Shown here: positions 17,552 through 25,164 of the stretch, one piece after another
How the letters are laid out: each line of letters begins with the position of its first letter
Numbering within the stretch: position 1 is the first letter of the stretch
Assembly (NCBI RefSeq): GCF_900108245.1
Contig: NZ_FNUY01000001.1
Location: forward strand, 248,001 to 312,000
Source: Allobosea lathyri
GTDB taxonomy: Bacteria; Pseudomonadota; Alphaproteobacteria; Rhizobiales; Beijerinckiaceae
Direction: 5' to 3'
Length of the DNA: 64,000 bases
Position numbers and translations under genes: made by a program
The notes under the pieces: generated by a model
The model's input: the letters and a program-made list of their open reading frames with translations, nothing else
Database searches by the model: none
What the model was told of the DNA's origin: nothing

Positions 17552-18550
17552 TCACTCGATCTTCACCCCGACCTCCCGGATCAGGTCGCCCCATTTCTTC
17601 ATTTCGGTTTGCAGGAAAGCGCCGAGTTCAGCTGGCGTATTTCCCACGGGCTCTGCCGCCAGCGCATCCATTTTGGCTCGCAGCGCCGGGTCGGCGATGC
17701 CGGCCTTGGTGTCCCCATAGATCTTGTCGATCACGGCCTGTGGCGTTTTGGCGGGTGCAAACAGCGCAAACCAGGACGACACGTCGAAGCCTGGCACGGT
17801 CTCGGCTATGGGCGCGAACTCTGCCGCGGTGGGCGAGCGCTTGGCTGTGGTGATGCCGAAGCCGCGGATCGAGCCGGCGCGGACATGGGGCAGCGCCTGG
17901 GTGATGTTGTCGAAGATCAGATCGATTCGGCCGCCGATCAGGTCCTGCGTGGCCTGTGCCGTGCCGCGATAGGGCACATGGACCATCTTGGTGCCGGTCA
18001 GCTTCTGGAACAGTTCGCCGGAGAGATGCACGGAGGTGCCGACCCCGGACGAGCCATAGGTCAGCTTGCCCGGATTGGCCTTCGCGTAGGCGATGAGTTC
18101 GGCCACGTTATTCGCCGGCACCTGCTTGCTGACGACCAGCAGGTTCGGCACGAGCGCAACCATGGTGATCGGGCTGAGGTCCTTGGCCGGATCGTAGTTC
18201 AGCTTGGGATAGAGATATTGGTTGGTCGCCATGCCGACCGAGACAATCAGGATGGTGTCGCCGTTTGGCTCCGCCTTGGCGACGACATCGGTGCCGATAT
18301 TGCCGCCCGCGCCGGGACGGTTCTCGACCACGATATTGGTGCCCCATGTCTGCCCGAGCTTGTCGGCCACCAGCCGCCCGAGGACGTCGGTCGCACCGGC
18401 CGGCGGAAAGGGCACGATCAGCTTCAGCGTGCGACCCTGCGGCCATGTACCCTGCGCGACGCTGGTAACGGGTGCGGCCAGCGTGGCCCCAAGGCAGCTA
18501 GCCCCAAGACCACCGAGCATCACGCGGCGGTCGATCCTATTGTGCACCAT
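17552..18550 (-). CDS. Bug/TctC-type periplasmic binding protein
   Basis: 332 residues from the ATG at 18550, which follows GGGAGGGATCGAAA. The twin-arginine-like/Sec leader (DRRVMLGGLGASCLGATLAAP) is cut near residue 34. The mature protein shows the tripartite tricarboxylate transporter receptor signatures: LIVPFPPAGATDVLGR, VENRPGAGGNIGTD, and YGSSGVGTSVHLSGELF. Such proteins bind carboxylates for TctAB-type carriers or sensing systems. No tctA or tctB is nearby, so it is an orphan receptor as seen in many Bordetella/Bosea-type genomes. The ligand is unknown. Confidence 0.9.
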   Translation of the reverse strand: MVHNRIDRRVMLGGLGASCLGATLAAPVTSVAQGTWPQGRTLKLIVPFPPAGATDVLGRLVADKLGQTWGTNIVVENRPGAGGNIGTDVVAKAEPNGDTILIVSVGMATNQYLYPKLNYDPAKDLSPITMVALVPNLLVVSKQVPANNVAELIAYAKANPGKLTYGSSGVGTSVHLSGELFQKLTGTKMVHVPYRGTAQATQDLIGGRIDLIFDNITQALPHVRAGSIRGFGITTAKRSPTAAEFAPIAETVPGFDVSSWFALFAPAKTPQAVIDKIYGDTKAGIADPALRAKMDALAAEPVGNTPAELGAFLQTEMKKWGDLIREVGVKIE

Positions 18551-18690
18551 TTTCGATCCCTCCCTCTGCAGATGAACGCGGGACTGTTTCGCCCGCCTGC
18601 TGCATGGAGTGGAGGCTGCAACCTGAGGGACGTCTTGTCCAGTCATCCCGGCGCTTGACCTTTACGGCCGATCGCGGCGATTCTCGCGCC

Positions 18691-19638
18691 ATGCGCATCC
18701 TGAATCGCCGACTTGCCACCATCGCCCTGTTTCTGGTCGCGGCCTTCGCTCCGGCGCTGGCCCACGCTCAATCCACCGCCGAGGATGAAGCCAAGCGCCG
18801 CGCCGCCAATATCGCGGCCTTTCCAGATGCGGCGCGCGCGCTGTTTGGCCAGAAGACCGCCCCCGCCAGCATGCAGGCGCGTGCCATCGGCTCCTATGCG
18901 CGCGGCTGCCTTGCAGGCGGTGTCGCGCTGCCGATCGACGGTCCGAGCTGGCAGGTGATGCGCCTTGCCCGCAATCGTAACTGGGGCCACCCGGTGCTGA
19001 TCGACTATCTCGAAAAGCTCGCTCGCGACGTGCCACGCATCAATGGCTGGCCCGGCCTGCTCGTCGGGGACATTTCACAGCCGCGCGGAGGCCCGATGGT
19101 GACCGGCCACGCCTCCCATCAGATTGGCCTGGACGCCGATCTCTGGCTGACGCCGATGCCGAAGGGCAGGCTCGACAGCGGCGACCGCGAGAACATGTCG
19201 GCCGTCAACATGGCGCGGGCCGATTGGCGCGACGTCGACCCGAAGAACTGGACGCCGGCGCATACCAGGCTGATCAAGGCCGCCGCGAGCGAGCCCCGTG
19301 TCGAGCGCATCTTCGTCAACCCGGCGCTGAAGGTCGCCCTTTGCCGGGAAGCCGGTGCTGACCGGGCCTGGCTCAACAAGGTCCGGCCGATCTGGGGTCA
19401 CAACTATCATTTCCATATCCGCATGACCTGCCCGCCGGGCGTGGAAGGCTGCCAGCCGCAGGAGCCGCCGAATTTCGGCGATGGCTGCGGCGAGGAGCTA
19501 TCAGGCTGGATCGAGCGTCAGCACACCGCGATTTTCAACCCGCCCAAGCCGCGCCCCGGCCCCAAACCGAAGCCCAAACCGCCGATGTCGCTGGATGCGC
19601 TGCCGGCCGAGTGCCGGCAGGTTCTGGTCTCGCGCTGA
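18691..19638 (+). CDS. mepA: penicillin-insensitive murein endopeptidase MepA
   Basis: 315 residues. The signal peptide (MRILNRRLATIALFLVAAFAPALAHA) is cut near 27. MepA is a periplasmic LAS-type zinc peptidase cutting D-Ala-mDAP crosslinks in peptidoglycan. The metal ligands are visible as GHASHQIGLDADLW (His, Asp) and GHNYHFHIRM (His-x-His region), and the family cysteines are present in the C-terminal half (CPPGVEGCQ, GDGCGEE). It has a Pro/Lys-rich tail (PKPRPGPKPKPK). It is convergent, only 9 bases apart, with an extensin-type peptidase gene. Confidence 0.93.
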   Translation: MRILNRRLATIALFLVAAFAPALAHAQSTAEDEAKRRAANIAAFPDAARALFGQKTAPASMQARAIGSYARGCLAGGVALPIDGPSWQVMRLARNRNWGHPVLIDYLEKLARDVPRINGWPGLLVGDISQPRGGPMVTGHASHQIGLDADLWLTPMPKGRLDSGDRENMSAVNMARADWRDVDPKNWTPAHTRLIKAAASEPRVERIFVNPALKVALCREAGADRAWLNKVRPIWGHNYHFHIRMTCPPGVEGCQPQEPPNFGDGCGEELSGWIERQHTAIFNPPKPRPGPKPKPKPPMSLDALPAECRQVLVSR

Positions 19639-19647
19639 GACGTCTGA

Positions 19648-20814
19648 TCAGTAGCGCGGCCGGCTGCCGGTTTGCCCGGAGCTATAGGCGAACGGATCGC
19701 GCTGCGGCGTGATGGCGGGCTGGGCCTGATCGTAGCCCTCCTGATCGAGCACGCCGGTGCCGTCCTCGTCACCCACGATCATCTCCTCGGTCGGTGGCAC
19801 CGAGCCCGGCAGAGCCAGCGGTCCGCGCGCCTCGCTTGGCAAGGGTTGGGGCTGGTAGCGTGGCGGGTTCAGCGGGGTCCGCGAGGGCTCGTCGATATAG
19901 CGCCTCTGCGCATCGAGGCTCTGACCATTCAGGCTTTGGGCGCCCTGACCCTGGGCATGCCCATAATTGGCGACCGGATAGCCGCCCTGAACCGCGCCCG
20001 GCGGTCTCAAGCCGTCGCTCGGCTGGCGCATCAACCCGCCTGCCACCATGGCCGGATGCGAGCTGCTGTCGCGCGGCTGCGTCTGCGCCGAGGAGAACGG
20101 ACGCGCCGGGTCAGGTGGCGGCAGGTTGTAGTTCGGGGTGTATTTGATCACCGGCTTGCAGATGTGCCGGCCCTTCGAGTGCCGCGCCAGATCGATGTGG
20201 AAATGGTCGTAATGCAACGGGTCCGCGCCAGGGCCGAGCACGGTCGAGAAGTGTTCGCAGGCGCCGACGAAGACCTCGCGCAGGAAGTTCTGCTCCTCGG
20301 GCGAGCCGCGCCAGCCGTCCTTCACGGTGACGTTGCGGCCATCGTTGAGGCGGAATGAGAACACGTCGACGGCATTGCCGAAGGCATGTTCCGAGGTCCG
20401 GCTGGTATTCGTGCCGTTGTTCATGGCCCGGCAGGAATAGGAGCCGGCGCGCATCTCGATGACCTGCGCGCCCAGGATGTTCTGCGCGGCGGGCTGCACG
20501 ATTTCGGCGAGCCATTTGTCGGTGGTCGCGACCACGGGGCAGGAGAGGGTGGCATTGCTGGTCAGCCCGATGCCGCCATTGGCGAAAGCCGAGACCTTCA
20601 ACGGCTTTTCCATGCCGCAGGTGCCCGGGCCGTCGATCGGCTTGTCACGCAGGCTGACATAGGCGGACAGCTGGACCTGACGGGAGGCCAAGCAGGCAGC
20701 CTCCGCCTGGTCGCGCCAGGCCGCGCGTTGGGGCTTCTGGAATTTGCCGCAGCCGGCGAGACCGGCGGCGCCGGCAAGGCCAAGAGCGATGAGGGCGAGA
20801 TGAGCGCGTCGCAT
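19648..20814 (-). CDS. extensin-like (LAS-type) lipoprotein, probable peptidoglycan peptidase
   Basis: 388 residues. The N-terminus is a lipoprotein signal with lipobox LAGC (Cys at about 22). The extensin-like C-terminal domain spans about residues 35-230 and shows metal-ligand motifs of the LAS type: SEHAFGNAVDVFSF (His, Asp) and LHYDHFHIDL (His-x-x-His-x-His region). Such proteins are probable periplasmic D-Ala-D-Ala or crosslink peptidases. The last ~150 residues are Pro/Gln/Arg-rich and look disordered. It is convergent with mepA, so two related wall enzymes lie tail to tail. Confidence 0.87.
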   Translation of the reverse strand: MRRAHLALIALGLAGAAGLAGCGKFQKPQRAAWRDQAEAACLASRQVQLSAYVSLRDKPIDGPGTCGMEKPLKVSAFANGGIGLTSNATLSCPVVATTDKWLAEIVQPAAQNILGAQVIEMRAGSYSCRAMNNGTNTSRTSEHAFGNAVDVFSFRLNDGRNVTVKDGWRGSPEEQNFLREVFVGACEHFSTVLGPGADPLHYDHFHIDLARHSKGRHICKPVIKYTPNYNLPPPDPARPFSSAQTQPRDSSSHPAMVAGGLMRQPSDGLRPPGAVQGGYPVANYGHAQGQGAQSLNGQSLDAQRRYIDEPSRTPLNPPRYQPQPLPSEARGPLALPGSVPPTEEMIVGDEDGTGVLDQEGYDQAQPAITPQRDPFAYSSGQTGSRPRY

Positions 20815-20912
20815 GACCGATCAAATGCGACCGGTTTGGTGAACGGTTTCTCAACCGACTGAGCCCCGAACGCCACAGCCGCATTAACTTTGGCTGGGCG
20901 GTTAACTGACCC

Positions 20913-21314
20913 TTAACGCGGCGTGGATGCCTGCCCCAAGGTGATCTGATGCATTAGACGACCGGGCATGAGCGTGAAGGCTCCGGCGATGACGAGGCCG
21001 AGGAGCAACGAGATCATCGCGCTTCTATGGGCCCTGATGTTGCCGCGCCGGCGCATCAGCACACCATAGGGTAATGCGACGACAGTCAGCGCCGTCAGCA
21101 GGTGGATGGCACTGAAATGACCATCGCGCATGATGAAGAGCGAGGTCAGCGCGGTGACGCCCATCGCTACGACAAAGGCCCAGCCGATGCGCCGGTGCAG
21201 CGCGGTGCCCTTTCTCAGCGCGATGGTGACCACTCCGGCCAGGAGGGCGATGAGCGCGGCCGCGACATGGAGTTGGATGGCGGCCGGAGCGGCGGCGATC
21301 GGTACGAGCGTCAA
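20913..21314 (-). CDS. DUF2306-type membrane protein
   Basis: 133 residues with four hydrophobic helices. An HLLTALTVVALPYG block and the IRAHRSAMISLLLGLVIAGAFTLMPGRLM block match DUF2306 as I recall it; histidines at HVAAAL and HRRIGWAF could bind a cofactor. No function is known. The reading frame has no ATG at its start; it opens with TTG at 21314, preceded by a strong GGGGAGG about 9 bases away, so a TTG start is likely. A palindrome at 21353-21371 lies just upstream. Confidence 0.8.
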   Translation of the reverse strand: MTLVPIAAAPAAIQLHVAAALIALLAGVVTIALRKGTALHRRIGWAFVVAMGVTALTSLFIMRDGHFSAIHLLTALTVVALPYGVLMRRRGNIRAHRSAMISLLLGLVIAGAFTLMPGRLMHQITLGQASTPR

Positions 21315-21352
21315 TCCGGCATCCTCCCCAGGCTCTCAAATCGGGACATCGA

Positions 21353-21371
21353 ATGTTAATGTTATTAACAT
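21353..21371. promoter_or_regulatory. operator-like palindrome ATGTTAAT-GTT-ATTAACAT
   Basis: Perfect 8-base arms around a 3-base centre, 39 bases upstream of the TTG start of the DUF2306 gene. The symmetric AT-rich form fits a dimeric MarR/TetR/ArsR-type regulator. No regulator gene is adjacent. Confidence 0.5.
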
Positions 21372-21507
21372 CTGCATTCGATGTTCGGGACCTGTCAAGC
21401 GCATGGAGCGCAGCGGCTGTTCCTGAAAGCGGTTGGCCCGACATCTGCTTCATGCGAGACAAATCAATATCAATGGCCCTTGAGCGTGAGGGCCAAGGCC
21501 TTTTTGC

Positions 21508-21586
21508 GTCATTGCGAGCGAAGCGAAGCAATCCAGAAAGTCTCGCTCGACATTCCCCTGGATTGCTTCGCTTCGCTCGCAATGAC
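21508..21586. repeat. extragenic palindrome, family B, intact copy
   Basis: Perfect 28-base arms: the left arm 21508-21535 starts GTCATTGCGAGCGAAGCG, and the right arm 21559-21586 is its exact reverse complement, with a 23-base centre. A decayed copy is at 661-725. It lies 51 bases before the DUF2798 gene. Confidence 0.92.
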
Positions 21587-21637
21587 GACAAATCAGCTTC
21601 AACACACGTTGGTATTACGGGGCGGCAGGACAACAGT

Positions 21638-21865
21638 ATGACAGGCAAGGCGCGTTTCATCTTTCCGATCCTGATGTCCGGGATCATGGCCTTCCTGATG
21701 ACGGCTCTGGTGACCTATCTCAATCTCGGCTTTCCCGCCGATTTCCTGTCGCGCTGGATGCAGGCCTTCGTCATCGCCTGGCCCTGCGCTGCCTGTTCGG
21801 CGTTCCTGGCGATCCCGCTGGCACGCCGCGGCACCGCCCACATCGTCAAGCTTGTCGGAGAATAG
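21638..21865 (+). CDS. DUF2798-type small membrane protein
   Basis: 75 residues with two membrane helices (about 8-28 and 40-60) and the family's LMSGIMAFLMTALVTYLNLG and WMQAFVIAWPCA blocks. Function unknown. The start at 21638 is chosen from the conserved N-terminus; the open frame extends far upstream through the palindromic repeat. It ends one base before the amidase ATG, so the two are probably coupled. Confidence 0.85.
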   Translation: MTGKARFIFPILMSGIMAFLMTALVTYLNLGFPADFLSRWMQAFVIAWPCAACSAFLAIPLARRGTAHIVKLVGE

Positions 21866-21866
21866 G

Positions 21867-23111
21867 ATGCTGAGCGCACGCGAGACGGCCGGGCGAATTG
21901 CCGCCGGCGAGACCACTGCCGCGATAGAGCTGGCCCGCAGCGCAGCGCTGATCGACGAGCTGGAGCCGAAGATCCGCGCCTTTGCCAGCCGGCCGGGCGA
22001 ACTCGCGGCGGGCACGGGCCCGCTGGCGGGGATTGCCTGCGGCGTGAAGGACATCATCGACACCGCCGATCTGCCGACGCGGATGGGCTCGCCGATTTAT
22101 GAGAGGTGGCGGCCGCGCGCTGACGCATCGATCGTCATGGCGCTGAAGGCCGCGGGCGCGACGGTCGCCGGCAAGACGCACACAACGGCTTTCGCCTTCC
22201 TCGATCCCGCGCCGACGCGCAACCCCCACGATCTCACGGCAAGCCCCGGCGGCTCCTCGGCGGGGTCCGCGGCGGCAGTTGCGGCGGGCATGATCCCGCT
22301 CGCAGTGGGCACGCAGACCGGCGGTTCTGTCATCCGCCCCGCCGCCTATTGCGGTGCGGCCGCCATCAAGCCGTCCTACGCGCTGCTTCCCACGGTTGGC
22401 GTCAAGGCGTTCTCCTGGTCGCTCGATACGCTCGGCCTGATGGCGGCGAGCGCCGACGATCTTAGCTTCGCGCTAGCCGCCATCATCGGCCGGGCCGAGC
22501 TCGATGCATCCGCAGCAAATCTGAAGGGCCTGCGCATCGGCCTGCATCGCCAAGGCTTCGCCGGCGCGCCCGAACCGGCCTCGGAGCTGGCTTTGCAGCA
22601 CTTCCGCAAGCTCGCCACCGAGGCCGACGCGACGCTGGTCGAGCTCGCGGACGAGGCTGCCCTGGCCGAGGCATTTCATGCTCACGGGCCGCTGCAGGAC
22701 TATGAGGCGAAGCATGCGCTGGCATGGGAATATGCGGAGCATCGCGATCTCTTGCCGCCCAAGCTCAGGGCCTATCTCGATACGGCCAAAGCGGCGACAG
22801 CCGAGAGCTATGACGAAGCCAGGCGCGTCTCGCGGGAAGGGCGCAGGGCGGCGCATACGGCGTTTCGCGAAGTCGATGTCGTCGTCAGCTATGCCGCCCC
22901 CGGCGAGGCCCCCGATACGCTGGAATCGACCGGCGATTCACGCTTCAACCGTCTCTGGACCCTGCTCGGGGTGCCCTGCGTGACGGTGCCGTTGATCCGT
23001 GGCCCGCGGGGGCTGCCTGTGAGCATTCAGATCATCGCCGGATTCGGGCATGACGAAAGCGTCATTGCTGTGGCGAAGGGCTTGGAAAAGCTTGTTGCGC
23101 CCGTTGGCTAG
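21867..23111 (+). CDS. amidase signature enzyme
   Basis: 414 residues. The Ser-cisSer-Lys triad of the amidase signature family is readable: Lys in CGVKDIID, cis-Ser and the glycine-rich loop in SPGGSSAGSAAAVAAG, and the nucleophile in TGGSVIRPAAYCG. Family members hydrolyse amides or act as GatA; this one is shorter than GatA and stands without gatB/gatC, so a catabolic amidase is more likely. CGGAGAATAGG precedes the ATG at 21867. It directly follows the DUF2798 gene. Confidence 0.9.
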   Translation: MLSARETAGRIAAGETTAAIELARSAALIDELEPKIRAFASRPGELAAGTGPLAGIACGVKDIIDTADLPTRMGSPIYERWRPRADASIVMALKAAGATVAGKTHTTAFAFLDPAPTRNPHDLTASPGGSSAGSAAAVAAGMIPLAVGTQTGGSVIRPAAYCGAAAIKPSYALLPTVGVKAFSWSLDTLGLMAASADDLSFALAAIIGRAELDASAANLKGLRIGLHRQGFAGAPEPASELALQHFRKLATEADATLVELADEAALAEAFHAHGPLQDYEAKHALAWEYAEHRDLLPPKLRAYLDTAKAATAESYDEARRVSREGRRAAHTAFREVDVVVSYAAPGEAPDTLESTGDSRFNRLWTLLGVPCVTVPLIRGPRGLPVSIQIIAGFGHDESVIAVAKGLEKLVAPVG

Positions 23112-23117
23112 CGCAGA

Positions 23118-23126
23118 TTATCCACA
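23118..23126 (+). promoter_or_regulatory. consensus DnaA box TTATCCACA
   Basis: A perfect 9-base match to the DnaA box, just after the amidase stop and in an AT-richer stretch. A single box does not make an origin; no other boxes or dnaA/dnaN genes are near. Confidence 0.4.
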
Positions 23127-23258
23127 AAACTATTCAATGAGTTAACCCCTGTTTAAGCATACTCTAGGCTGCGCCGTGGCCTCGCCACGCTGCTGCCCCC
23201 TTGCGGCCTTCGTCAGTTCTGCTAGCTTCGCGACAGGTCAATGACAAAGGAGGGTGTG

Positions 23259-23342
23259 ATGAGCCTCACGCTACGTCTCGACCGATTGGTCATGGGTGCG
23301 GCATTCGTTTTCATGATGGCGATCGTGCTGGGAGCGTTCTGA
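23259..23342 (+). CDS. 27-residue membrane peptide
   Basis: A very short reading frame, MSLTLRLDRLVM followed by a hydrophobic run GAAFVFMMAIVLGAF, ending with TGA. It has one of the best ribosome sites in the window (AAGGAGGGTGTG then ATG) and is followed 46 bases later by a strong terminator, so it has the layout of a real gene. The peptide would be a single membrane helix with a basic/acidic N-terminal stub. I do not recognise a family. It is not antisense to or inside any other gene. Confidence 0.6.
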   Translation: MSLTLRLDRLVMGAAFVFMMAIVLGAF

Positions 23343-23388
23343 CGGACGTCAGTCTCAAGTCGCTAGGACCACAAGAACCTTAAAGTCG

Positions 23389-23420
23389 CGCCGCCGGGAA
23401 TATTCCTGGCGGCGTTTTTC
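23389..23420 (+). terminator. rho-independent terminator after the small peptide gene
   Basis: Stem CGCCGCCGGGAA / TTCCTGGCGGCG (one G-T pair) with a tight TA centre, followed by TTTTTC. Confidence 0.88.
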
Positions 23421-23512
23421 ATTGGCCAAGTTCTTTCTTTTATTGGCCAGTTTTTTCTCGGCCCAGATCTGTCTGGCGACGGTCCTGGCTGGCGGCGGTC
23501 ATCGCCGGAGCA

Positions 23513-23809
23513 TCAGCTGTCGGGACAGGGATTCTCGCTGATTTCCCAGGACATCATGTTGATGACGCGGCCGCATTGGGCGAGGCGACGTCCCTGCGTC
23601 GTGCGGATGCAGGCGCTCGCACCTTCGGCGATCTTGCGGCCGTCGCTCCAGCAGAAGCACAGCGGCTCCGGAGCTTGCGCCAGACGCGGCGGGTCCAGTG
23701 CGATGGCGCGTTCGCCAGCGCTTGCCGCAGATCCGAGCATGAAGAAGATGGCCGCGACAAGGGCCGCAAATGCAATCTCGCGGTGAAGCCTCGGTGTAAT
23801 TCCGATCAT
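23513..23809 (-). CDS. secreted cysteine-containing hypothetical protein
   Basis: 98 residues. Signal peptide about 1-32 (EIAFAALVAAIFFMLGSAASA, cut before GERA). The mature part has five cysteines (CFCWSDGRK, ACIRTTQG, QCGRV, NPCPDS), suggesting disulfides or a metal site, and ends in a Trp-containing SWEISENPCPDS. I recall similar small secreted proteins in rhizobia, without function. GGGGGAG lies upstream of the ATG at 23809. A second open frame in another phase covers the same bases but lacks any such features. Confidence 0.72.
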   Translation of the reverse strand: MIGITPRLHREIAFAALVAAIFFMLGSAASAGERAIALDPPRLAQAPEPLCFCWSDGRKIAEGASACIRTTQGRRLAQCGRVINMMSWEISENPCPDS

Positions 23810-24008
23810 GGCTCACTCCCCCGCGGCCTGTCGCAAGGGACGGCAGCGAATGTCCCAGTTTAGCACGGCTTTTCGCATGATCCCAAATCCTTTCCCGGCA
23901 ACAGAAATATCAGGACATGCAGAGACTTAGCCGGCCTCATCTTGCAGGATCGAGGTGGATCGACCATATTCTCCGGAAGTGAGCCCGAGGGGGGCTCCGG
24001 GAGGAACC

Positions 24009-24989
24009 ATGTCTATGATTTCGCTTGCCCGGCGTGGCCGGGTCGTCGCAGTGCTCGCTGGCGCGCTTCTGCTCGTACCGGTGCTCGCCGAAGCGCGTCC
24101 CGGTGGCGGCAAGGGTTTTGGCAGCCGCGGATCGCGCACTGAATCCGCCCCGGCGCGGACGGATACGGCGCCAAATGGCGCCCAGCCGTTCCAGCGCAGC
24201 GCGACCCCTGCGCCATCTCCGTCGCTCGCGGGCCCCGCCGCTGGTGCGGCTGCCGCGCAGGCCGCCCGGCCTTCGATGGCGCGTAACCTGATGATGGGCC
24301 TCGGCGCCGGCCTGCTTGGCGCTGGCCTGTTCGGCATGCTGTCGGGCTCTGGCTTCTTCGCCGGCCTGGCTTCGCTTGCCGGAATCATGGGCTTCCTGCT
24401 GCAGCTCGCGCTGATCGGCGGAGCGATCTGGCTGGCGATGCGCTTCTTCCGTCGCCGCGCCGAGCCCCAGCTCGCCGGCGCAGGTGCGCCTCTTGGCCGC
24501 GAGACCTATCAGCCGCAGCCTGACGCGCGCATGGCGGCGATGGGTGGCGGCGCGGCCCGTCCGGCCGCGCCCCAGACCACCGAGATCCAGCTCTCGGGCG
24601 AGGATTTCAACGCCTTCGAGCGGCTGCTCAGCGAGGTCAATACCGCTTACTCCAACGAGGACGAGCGCGGTCTGCGCGAGCTCGTAACGCCGGAAATGTT
24701 CGGCTATTTCGACGAAGACCTTTCGGGGAACGCCCGCAAGGGCCTTGTCGACCGGGTTTCCGACGTGAAGCTGCTCAAGGGCGATCTCGCGGAAGCCTGG
24801 CGCGAGGGCAATCTCGACTACGCCACGGTCGCGATGCGCTTCAGCCTGATCAACGCTCTCTACGAGCGCTCCAGCGGCAAGATCGTCGACGGCAACGCGA
24901 CCGTCCCGCAGGAGGTCACGGAGCACTGGACCTTCGTTCGCGAGCGCGGCGGAGCCTGGAAGCTCTCGGGTATCCAGGGCGCGGCCTGA
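24009..24989 (+). CDS. Tim44-domain membrane protein
   Basis: 326 residues. Signal-like N-terminus (RVVAVLAGALLLVPVLAEA), a Pro/Ala-rich disordered linker (about 30-90), then a glycine-rich hydrophobic segment and a membrane helix (LLQLALIGGAIWLAMRFF, about 138-156), and a C-terminal Tim44-like domain (about 200-325) with EDERGLRELVTPEMFGYF and WTFVRERGGAWKLSGI. In mitochondria Tim44 tethers Hsp70 to the translocon; bacterial homologues of this MXAN/TimA-like type are poorly known. The ATG at 24009 follows GGGAGGAACC. Confidence 0.87.
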   Translation: MSMISLARRGRVVAVLAGALLLVPVLAEARPGGGKGFGSRGSRTESAPARTDTAPNGAQPFQRSATPAPSPSLAGPAAGAAAAQAARPSMARNLMMGLGAGLLGAGLFGMLSGSGFFAGLASLAGIMGFLLQLALIGGAIWLAMRFFRRRAEPQLAGAGAPLGRETYQPQPDARMAAMGGGAARPAAPQTTEIQLSGEDFNAFERLLSEVNTAYSNEDERGLRELVTPEMFGYFDEDLSGNARKGLVDRVSDVKLLKGDLAEAWREGNLDYATVAMRFSLINALYERSSGKIVDGNATVPQEVTEHWTFVRERGGAWKLSGIQGAA

Positions 24990-25012
24990 TCCAGCGTCTT
25001 TGAAGAAACAGG

Positions 25013-25039
25013 ACGGCCGGGGCAACCCGGCCGTTTTTT
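25013..25039 (+). terminator. rho-independent terminator after the Tim44-domain gene
   Basis: Stem ACGGCCGGG / CCCGGCCGT with a GCAA tetraloop, then TTTTTT. Confidence 0.92.
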
Positions 25040-25164
25040 GTTCGAGCCAGGTTTTGGGTGTCGCACGTGCCCGATCCGTCCTATAGGCGCAGCATCTCGG
25101 CCAGGCGCTGTATCCTGCCTTGGCGCAATATCGCGGCCGTCCTTGCTTTCTGGAGTTGTCTTCC

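Larger units (their letters stand above)
21315..21637. other. 323-base gap between divergent membrane-protein genes
   Basis: Holds an operator-like palindrome (21353-21371), a family B extragenic palindrome (21508-21586) and no credible gene. The segment 21340-21480 is less GC-rich than its surroundings and likely contains the leftward promoter of the DUF2306 gene. Confidence 0.6.

Noticed and set aside
23118..23126. Replication origin
   Set aside because: One DnaA box only; no cluster of boxes, no dnaA, hemE or parAB neighbours.
23499..23816. Alternative frame over the secreted Cys protein gene
   Set aside because: It lacks a signal peptide and has an unstructured composition; the frame at 23513-23809 has both a signal sequence and a good ribosome site.
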